Shown here piece after piece: positions 53,017-59,002 of a DNA stretch of 59,002 nucleotides (positions within the stretch are counted from its first letter, which is position 1; each line of letters starts with the position of its first letter). The notes under the pieces were generated by a model, which did no database searches, was not told the origin of the DNA, and saw nothing but the letters and a program-made list of their open reading frames with translations. This stretch comes from Caulobacter sp. (GTDB lineage: Bacteria > Pseudomonadota > Alphaproteobacteria > Caulobacterales > Caulobacteraceae). A program made the position numbers and the translations under genes. The DNA lies in assembly GCA_029866155.1 (NCBI GenBank), contig JARWZW010000033.1, positions 1 to 59,002 of the forward strand, given 5' to 3'.

Positions 53017-54639
53017 GTGAGGGCTCGCTGCAAACTGACGCCCGAGGGCATGGCGCTGGTGGTGATGCAGGACATCACCGTGGCGCGCCAGCGAGCCCTG
53101 ATTGACGAACAGGACGCCCGGACGACCGACCTGCTGCGGGAAGAGGCGGGGGTCATCGTCTGGAGCTTCGACGCGGCGACCAGCCTCTACACCCTGGATT
53201 CGGACCGGCTCCAGGCCGGGGAGGTGGGCACCCAGGGTCGCCGCCGCCTGACCGTCAACGAAATGATGGCGGAGATTCACCCCGAGGACCGGAACGCCGT
53301 CACCGCCGCCTTCATGCAGACCATGACCGCCGGCGGGTCCCTGGTGGTGGAGTATCGCCATTTCCGGGCCGAGGATGGCGGATGGGCCCGTCTCAGGGCG
53401 GCCTGGCGTGGCTCGCATCAGGTCGAATCCGGTCTCTGGAGCATCATCGGCATCACCCATGATATCTCGCCCCTGGCCGAGGCACGGGACGCGGCCCTGA
53501 CGGCGGCGGAGGTCAAGGCCCAGTTCCTGGCCAATATGAGCCACGAGATCCGCACCCCCATGAACGGCGTTCTGGGCGTGCTGCATCTTCTGAAGCGCGA
53601 GGTCCTGTCCAATGACGGCCGGCGACTGCTGGAAGAGGCCCTGGGCTGCGGCGCCATGCTGTCCGAGCTGCTCAACGACGTGATCGACTTTTCGCGGATC
53701 GAGGCCGGCAAGGTCGACCTGACCCCCCAGGTCATCGATCCTGTCGCCCTGCTGGAGAGCGTCGCCTCGCTGCTGCGCCCCCAGGCAGAGGCCAAGGCGC
53801 TGCATTTTCGAACCATCGCGCCATTGCACAGGTCCTGGGTCCAGATCGATCCGGTGCGCCTGCGCCAGATCCTGTTCAACCTGCTGGGTAATGCCGTCAA
53901 GTTCACGGAGGATGGCGGGGTGACCGTCGGCCTCTCCCTGTCCGGCGAAGGCCTGGCGCAACGCCTCAGGATCGAGATCGCCGACACCGGCATCGGCATC
54001 GACGCCGAGACCCAGGCTTCACTGTTCGAGCGGTTCCAGCAGGCGGATGGCACCGCCACAAGGCGATTTGGCGGCTCGGGACTGGGCCTGGCCATCGCCA
54101 GGGGCCTTGCCCAGCAGATGGGCGGCGATATCGGCCTGGAGAGCCGGCCAGGCGCGGGCTCCACCTTCTGGATGGAAATCGACAGCCCCGCAGCGGACCA
54201 GCCGGCCCTGGCCAGCGCGCCGGAGGCGGCGGTCGAGGACCTGCTGGCCGGGCTCTCGATCCTGGTGGTCGAGGACAACCCGACCAACCGCCTGATCGCA
54301 ACCCGGATGCTGGAACAGCTGGGCGCCCGGGTTTCCACCGCCCCGGACGGCGCCGAGGGCCTGGCCGCTGCGGCGGTCGAGCCCTTCGACCTGATCTTCA
54401 TGGATATCCAGATGCCCGTCATGGACGGGCTCAAGGCCACAGCCGGGATCCGGCGCATGAGCGGGCCAAACGCCAGGGTCCCGATCCTGGCCATGACGGC
54501 CAACGCCATGACCCATCAGCTGACCAGCTATCAGGCCGCCGGCATGAATGGCTGGGTGTCCAAACCTCTGTCGCCAACGCGGCTGATCGAGGCGATCATC
54601 CAGGCCCTGTCGGACCCCGAGGACCAGGCCGTCGCCTGA
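53017..54639 (+). CDS. PAS-domain hybrid histidine kinase (truncated N-terminus)
   Basis: The intact 540-residue part starts at GTG 53017 or ATG 53050, inside the end of the first PAS domain. It has a second PAS domain at about 40-155, HisKA with His176 (NMSHEIRTPMNG), HATPase with LFNLLGNAVKFT, ADTGIGI and GGSGLGLAI, and a receiver with Asp463 (FMDIQMPVMDG) and Lys516. No membrane segment is present, so it senses a cytoplasmic signal. No response regulator or output gene adjoins it. It may still phosphorylate even without the first PAS domain. Confidence 0.85.
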   Translation: MRARCKLTPEGMALVVMQDITVARQRALIDEQDARTTDLLREEAGVIVWSFDAATSLYTLDSDRLQAGEVGTQGRRRLTVNEMMAEIHPEDRNAVTAAFMQTMTAGGSLVVEYRHFRAEDGGWARLRAAWRGSHQVESGLWSIIGITHDISPLAEARDAALTAAEVKAQFLANMSHEIRTPMNGVLGVLHLLKREVLSNDGRRLLEEALGCGAMLSELLNDVIDFSRIEAGKVDLTPQVIDPVALLESVASLLRPQAEAKALHFRTIAPLHRSWVQIDPVRLRQILFNLLGNAVKFTEDGGVTVGLSLSGEGLAQRLRIEIADTGIGIDAETQASLFERFQQADGTATRRFGGSGLGLAIARGLAQQMGGDIGLESRPGAGSTFWMEIDSPAADQPALASAPEAAVEDLLAGLSILVVEDNPTNRLIATRMLEQLGARVSTAPDGAEGLAAAAVEPFDLIFMDIQMPVMDGLKATAGIRRMSGPNARVPILAMTANAMTHQLTSYQAAGMNGWVSKPLSPTRLIEAIIQALSDPEDQAVA

Positions 54640-54716
54640 TCCCCGGCAGGACGGCGACCTCTGGTTCCGCCCACTTGATCCATAGCGCCTGAACAGGCTT
54701 CCGGCCCCAAACGAAA

Positions 54717-54740
54717 GGGGGCGGCCTTGCGGCCGCCCCC
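54717..54740 (-). terminator. Intrinsic terminator of the TonB-dependent receptor gene
   Basis: GGGGGCGGCC (54717-54726) pairs perfectly with GGCCGCCCCC (54731-54740) around a four-base loop. On the minus strand it is followed by TTTCGTTT. It lies 25 bp after the receptor stop. Confidence 0.8.
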
Positions 54741-54765
54741 TCCCCGTCTGATCCGTTGACCGGAT

Positions 54766-57690
54766 CTAGAACTTCTTGGTCAGGCTGAACTTGTAGGTCC
54801 GGCCCATGGAGCTGTGGGTGAAGGGGTCATAGTTGAGGTCCAGCCGGGCGAAGGGCGGATCCTCGTCCATCACATTGTCCACGGACACAGTCATGGTGGC
54901 GTCCATCGGCAGGAAGACCCGGTAGTCGAGGTCAAACACAGTCCAGGCGTCGATGGTCTTGCCTTGGGGGAAGACGCCGAAGATTGCCCGCTGGTCCTCA
55001 TAGTCGGAGAAGTAACGGGCCGTGGCGCGCAGGTTGTGCGGGCCCGAGGTCCATTCAGCGAACATCTGACCCTTCAGCTGCGGGATCGGCACAGCCGTGG
55101 TCTGGTAGTTGAGATAGCCGACCGCGTCGAAGGGCGCAGACACCGTGATGCCTTCGACAACAAAGGCGTCCTGGGCATATTCCAGGGTGTAGGTGCCGTT
55201 CACGCCCAAGGTGAGGTCGCCGATATCGGTGTTGAACTCATACTCGCCCATGAAGTCGACACCCGAGGTCTTCACCCCGGCGCCATTGACCGTATCAACC
55301 CGGACCCGCGAGATGTTGGCCGAGTTGCAGAGGCCCTGGAACGTGAAGCGGGCCTGCAGGCCGGCATAGAGGGCGTTGCCGCAGTTGCCGACACCGGCCG
55401 TCGGGAACATGGCCGCAACCATGGCGCCGATCGGTTCACCCGAGATCGGATTCTCGAAGTCGAAGTTCCAGTAGTCGACGCTGGCCTTGAAGTTGCCGGC
55501 ATTGACGATGGCCCCGAGGTTGTAGGTGAGGGCGCTTTCCGGCTCGAGCAGGGGGTTGCCGAAATAATCCACAGCCCGGAACGAACCGAACAGGAACTGC
55601 AGGGAGGTGACGGATCCGGTCGCCAGCGAGGTGATCGGCGGGGCGCGGAAGGTGGTGCCCACGGATCCGCGGAGGGCCAGCCAGTCCATAGCCTGCCAGC
55701 GCAACGAGGCCTTCGGGTCAAAGGTCGAGCCGACCTCCCCACCATAGTCTTCATATCGTGCGGCCAACTGCAGCTGCAGCTCGTCAAAGATTGGCACGCC
55801 CAGTTCGCCGAAGACCGCATAGTTGTCGCCGGTCAGCTGTGATGGCGAACCGCCGCCCAGGAACATGAAGGGGCCGTTGCGTGTTACGCAGGCCGTGCTT
55901 CCATTGATCGGGGTATCGATACAGGGCGTCTTGTTCAGGTCGCTGAGGGTATTGTAGGCCGCCGTATAGCCGCCCTTGCGGTACTGGGCGCCGACGGCCC
56001 AAGCCAGATCGCCGCCCGGCAGGGTGATGCCGGTCTTGCCGCTGAGTGAGCCCTCGGCGACCCAGATATACTGGCGCTGGGTGGTTTCCAGCTTCTGGAA
56101 GAACCAGCGGGTCAGTTCGACGGAGTTTCCGACGGCGGCGCTATAGGCCGGGTTGGTCTGGCCCGTGATCGCATTGCGCTGGACGCTGTTGCCGAAGGGG
56201 TTGAAATACTCGCAGGTCGAACCGGCGTTACCCGCGACGATGCCGTTGCAGTTGGCGCCGCCAAGGCCGCGCAGGGCGAGCTGGAAGCGGCTGACCACGG
56301 TGTCGTAGCCGGTGCGGTTGGCCTCCTGTTCGGAATAGGTGACGGCCAGGTCATAATTGACCCCGCTGTCGAAGGTGCCCTTGAGGTCTGCACTGACGCG
56401 GAAGGCGCGATAGTTGCGCGATCCACGCGACGGGCCGTTGCCGAACAGCGGGTTGCCGCCCAGCGAATAGGGCCGGTAGAGGACGCCGGGGATGTAGATG
56501 CCATTGGCGAAGGCCGGCAGCGCACCCGGATTCTGGGTGTTGTAGAGCTGGTAACCCGGGTTGCTGGAGGGCACGAAATAGCCCGCCGCGAGGGTGCCGG
56601 CCGCCGGGCTGGTCAGGGTGGTCGGAACCTGAAGCGCCAGATAGGACGGCGAGGTCTTCCATTCCGGAACGTCGGTGCTGGCGTACAGCGCCTCGATATG
56701 GAAGGTGTCGTCGGCGGTCAGGTCATAGTCCACCGATCCGAACAGCTGGTAGCGGTCCTCGATCTCGACCAGGTTGTCATAGGACGTGAAGTTCCAGTTG
56801 CAGGTGCCGGTGGCAAGCGTGCCGCCCGGGACGCCGCCCGCGACGAGGGTGCCGCCGAGGGGAACGCAGCTGGAGTCCGTCTGCAGGCCTGCGGCCGGGG
56901 CAAAGACGCCCGGCGCGGGGCTGAAGGTCGGCAGGAAGCGGGTGATGGCGTTGCCGCCCGAGTAACCACCCTGGGGATTCTCGGCGAAGCTGTTGACCGC
57001 CCAGTCGCGTTCGGTCGTAGCCAGCTCCGAGCGATGCTGGAAGCCGGCGGTCAGCAGGATGTTGGCCTTGTCGGTGTTCTGGCCATACACAATGCTGCCG
57101 GTGTAGTCGCCGTCGGAACCGTCGATGACGGTGTAGCTGCCGGAAAGCTCCATGCCCTCGAAATTGGTCCGGGTGATGAAGTTCACCACCCCGGCGATGG
57201 CGTCAGAGCCATAGGTGGCGGCGGCGCCGTCCTTCAGGACCTCGATGCGGGCGATCGCCGCAGCGGGGATGGTGTTGGTGTCGACGATGCCGGTGCCGAC
57301 CTGGCCGAAGGGGTTGGGAGTGATCCGGCGGCCGTTCAGCAGGACCAGGGTCCGCTGGGCGCCGATACCGCGAAGGTTGACCGAGCCGGACCCTTCGGAG
57401 CCCTGAGCGCGGGCGTCGAACTGGTTGGTGTCCCCGAGCACGCCGGAGCTGACCGACAGGGACTTGAGCAGTTCCACGGTGCTGGGCGCGCCGGTCTTGG
57501 ACAGTTCGTCCGCGCCGATCACGTCGACCGGCAGAGCCGCATCTTCCGGCGTGCCGGCGATCAGCGAGCCGGTGACGACGACTTCGGTGACTTCGTTACC
57601 TTCGTCCTGGGCGGCGGCAATACCGCCGAACCCTACGGATATGGCAATGGCGAGGGCAGACCCGCCCGCCAGATAAGCAATCCTACGCAT
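54766..57690 (-). CDS. TonB-dependent outer-membrane receptor
   Basis: The 974-residue protein has a signal peptide (MRRIAYLAGGSALAIAISVG..., cut near residue 27). A TonB-box-like segment (EVTEVVVTGS) follows, then a plug domain (PVDVIGADELSKTGAPSTVELLKSL...GSVNLRGIGAQRTLVLLNGRRI) and a long 22-strand barrel ending in an aromatic residue (KFSLTKKF). The pattern matches the receptors abundant in Caulobacterales, which import siderophores, sugars or other nutrients with TonB. The substrate is not evident. The ATG at 57690 has GGGAGG directly in front. No regulator or enzyme is linked to it. Confidence 0.92.
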   Translation of the reverse strand: MRRIAYLAGGSALAIAISVGFGGIAAAQDEGNEVTEVVVTGSLIAGTPEDAALPVDVIGADELSKTGAPSTVELLKSLSVSSGVLGDTNQFDARAQGSEGSGSVNLRGIGAQRTLVLLNGRRITPNPFGQVGTGIVDTNTIPAAAIARIEVLKDGAAATYGSDAIAGVVNFITRTNFEGMELSGSYTVIDGSDGDYTGSIVYGQNTDKANILLTAGFQHRSELATTERDWAVNSFAENPQGGYSGGNAITRFLPTFSPAPGVFAPAAGLQTDSSCVPLGGTLVAGGVPGGTLATGTCNWNFTSYDNLVEIEDRYQLFGSVDYDLTADDTFHIEALYASTDVPEWKTSPSYLALQVPTTLTSPAAGTLAAGYFVPSSNPGYQLYNTQNPGALPAFANGIYIPGVLYRPYSLGGNPLFGNGPSRGSRNYRAFRVSADLKGTFDSGVNYDLAVTYSEQEANRTGYDTVVSRFQLALRGLGGANCNGIVAGNAGSTCEYFNPFGNSVQRNAITGQTNPAYSAAVGNSVELTRWFFQKLETTQRQYIWVAEGSLSGKTGITLPGGDLAWAVGAQYRKGGYTAAYNTLSDLNKTPCIDTPINGSTACVTRNGPFMFLGGGSPSQLTGDNYAVFGELGVPIFDELQLQLAARYEDYGGEVGSTFDPKASLRWQAMDWLALRGSVGTTFRAPPITSLATGSVTSLQFLFGSFRAVDYFGNPLLEPESALTYNLGAIVNAGNFKASVDYWNFDFENPISGEPIGAMVAAMFPTAGVGNCGNALYAGLQARFTFQGLCNSANISRVRVDTVNGAGVKTSGVDFMGEYEFNTDIGDLTLGVNGTYTLEYAQDAFVVEGITVSAPFDAVGYLNYQTTAVPIPQLKGQMFAEWTSGPHNLRATARYFSDYEDQRAIFGVFPQGKTIDAWTVFDLDYRVFLPMDATMTVSVDNVMDEDPPFARLDLNYDPFTHSSMGRTYKFSLTKKF

Positions 57691-58161
57691 AATCCCTCCC
57701 TGTTGTTTCCCTTGACCCCGCGCTTCTTGTGAACTGAGCGTCAGTGGTCTTGTTTGCTGCTGGTTATCCGCCTCCGGGGGTGAACCCTCCGAAACGCTGA
57801 CGATGGAGCCCGCCGGCCTGAAGGGCACGGCGTGCGAATGGGGTGGAACAGGACTGGAAGAACAGACATTGGCCAGGCATGCCGGACCCGTCCGGATGCT
57901 GGGGTTTCGAAACCTGGCAGGCCAATGTGATCAATTCACGCCCCGGCAGGTCCGCGTCGGAAGTGACGGAACGGACCAAGTGATGATGATGCGGCAGGTT
58001 TTCACCCTGCGTCAACCGGCTTTGGTCGATTTCGCCTCACCAACCTGTATCGGGGTAGCGGCCCTGCCTGCCCCGCAATCTCGGGTCGGGGCCAGGGCAT
58101 GGACTCCATGCCGTTCGAAGTCCGGCCAGCCTGCGTCAGGACAGAGGCGACCCGGCGTGGG
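57691..58161. other. 471-bp intergenic region, no gene recognised
   Basis: It lies upstream of the receptor and downstream of the unknown gene at 58162, both on the minus strand. It should contain the receptor promoter. A GC-rich open frame on the plus strand has an unlikely composition. No riboswitch or strong hairpin was seen. Confidence 0.4.
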
Positions 58162-58674
58162 TCAGATGTCGATGTCCCAGCGATCCTGGGTCAGGGCGCC
58201 GGGAAGCCAGTGGGGGCCGCCATGGCCACGCATCTCTCCACGGACGTCAAGGGGCGGTCCCATGTCAGTGGGATCCAGGTCCTGGACATGGTCGAAATTG
58301 TCGAGAAACACCGTTTCAAGCCGCAGGCTCTCGGTGGCCGGCGCATCCCACTGGTGCAGGGTCACGGTCGTGTCGGCGGTGATCAGGCCGGCGTCGTAGA
58401 GCATCACCGGCAGGTCCGTCCGGGTCTCGGACGCCAGCAGGGCCGGAGACTCCCAGGGCTGGGAGGGCAACGAGGCGGATTCCGACGGCGATGACGGGCT
58501 GTTGGCCTGGGCCTTGGCCAGAGAGCGGGGCGCCGATGCAGCCGAAGAGGCGATGGCCTGGCTGTCAACCAGCGGGGCTGCGACCGGCGCAGCAACCACC
58601 CCGACCAGATCCGTCAGGAAATTCAGCCCGCCATCATGGATGGTGGTGCGTGACTGGATGGATTTGAGCTTCAT
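58162..58674 (-). CDS. Protein of unknown function
   Basis: The 170-residue protein starts MKLKSIQSRTTIHDGGLNFL, has a Ser/Ala/Pro-rich low-complexity middle at about 35-80, and ends in an acidic domain with TTVTLHQWDAP, LRLETVFLDNFDHVQDL and GGPHWLPGALTQDRWDIDI. It has no signal peptide or membrane segment. I do not recognise a family. The ATG is followed by a compositionally normal frame, but the ribosome binding site is weak, so confidence is moderate. Confidence 0.55.
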   Translation of the reverse strand: MKLKSIQSRTTIHDGGLNFLTDLVGVVAAPVAAPLVDSQAIASSAASAPRSLAKAQANSPSSPSESASLPSQPWESPALLASETRTDLPVMLYDAGLITADTTVTLHQWDAPATESLRLETVFLDNFDHVQDLDPTDMGPPLDVRGEMRGHGGPHWLPGALTQDRWDIDI

Positions 58675-58781
58675 GATCTCGTCCTCGCGGTCGATCCGGG
58701 CGCTGGTCTTCGCCTGAGCGGCGCAACCCTAGCCCTGCGGATTTGACAGGACAATCGAAAATTTTCCGACAGCCGGACATG

Positions 58782-58814
58782 AAAAACCCCCCGACGGAGA
58801 CCGCCGGGGGGTTT
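58782..58814 (-). terminator. Intrinsic terminator of tuf
   Basis: On the minus strand AAACCCCCCGGCGG, a three-base loop and CCGTCGGGGGGTTT form a 14-bp stem with one mismatch, followed by a TTTTT run. It lies about 50 bp after the tuf stop. Confidence 0.85.
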
Positions 58815-58865
58815 GACTGGCTGTTCTGCTGGCCGGGGACGCCGAAACGTCCCGGCCCGGACAGG

Positions 58866-59002
58866 CTACTCGACGATCTTGCTGACCACGCCGGCGCCGA
58901 CGGTGCGGCCGCCTTCACGGATGGCGAAGCGCAGGCCCTGGTCCATGGCGATCGGGGTGATCAGTTCCACGTCCAGTTCGGCGTTGTCGCCCGGCATGAT
59001 CA
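58866..59002 (-). CDS. tuf: Elongation factor Tu, C-terminal part (cut by window edge)
   Basis: The last 45 codons encode [20 protein letters not shown], then [24 protein letters not shown] and a TAG stop. This is the highly conserved C-terminus of EF-Tu domain 3. EF-Tu carries aminoacyl-tRNA to the ribosome. The start lies outside the window. Confidence 0.97.
   Translation of the reverse strand, partial: IMPGDNAELDVELITPIAMDQGLRFAIREGGRTVGAGVVSKIVE

Overview
The window is high-GC chromosomal DNA from an alphaproteobacterium, most likely of the order Caulobacterales (a Phenylobacterium- or Caulobacter-like organism). The supporting signs are the cpa/tad pilus genes, a BamF-type DUF3035 lipoprotein beside lspA and ileS, a large TonB-dependent receptor, an OmpW gene with an FNR/FixK-type box, and alphaproteobacterial-style extragenic palindromes. 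The genus cannot be fixed from the sequence alone. I see no tRNA, rRNA, CRISPR array, transposase or integrase.

Left part (1-18.4 kb). A three-gene operon encodes an SRPBCC protein, a styrene-oxide-isomerase-like membrane protein and an alpha/beta hydrolase. A convergent S8 protease carries a P domain and RTX repeats. Next is a minus-strand group of GNAT, APH-type phosphotransferase, SDR and zinc alcohol dehydrogenase genes, then an acyl-CoA dehydrogenase and a small acyltransferase. From 11.9 to 16.4 kb there is a self-contained locus: a LuxR-type response regulator, a lipoprotein secretin, a small secreted cysteine protein coupled to it, and a membrane hybrid histidine kinase. A PQQ-type sugar dehydrogenase and OmpW follow.

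Middle part (18.5-37.2 kb). The core genes are cdsA-like, plsC-like and rsmD on the plus strand and mutL, bamF-like, lspA and ileS on the minus strand. Between them lie a decayed MerR/TipAS regulator and an orphan YjhX-family toxin gene. A Flp/Tad pilus operon (cpaB-cpaC-cpaE-cpaF-tadB-tadC) follows; it has no cpaD, pilin or prepilin peptidase in the window. An APC permease converges on it.

Right part (37.2-59 kb). A 991-residue RTX-like repeat protein lies between a truncated copy of a phosphotransferase 3' end and the intact phosphotransferase gene, with two related imperfect palindromes directly after its stop. Then come two overlapping lipoprotein genes, a DUF885 protein, a CoA-transferase, an orphan ParA, an RcnB-like protein, a DUF4126 membrane protein, a GPH-type transporter, a class-C beta-lactamase-fold hydrolase, a PAS hybrid histidine kinase whose N-terminus is broken by a frameshift and a stop codon, a TonB-dependent receptor, an unknown protein and the 3' end of tuf, cut by the window edge.

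The most interesting items are the secretin/two-component locus, the cpaD-less Tad operon, the RTX gene flanked by paralogous gene ends and palindromes, the broken histidine kinase, the leader ORF ahead of rsmD and the styrene-oxide-isomerase-like operon. Functions are assigned from motifs read by eye; no database search was run.
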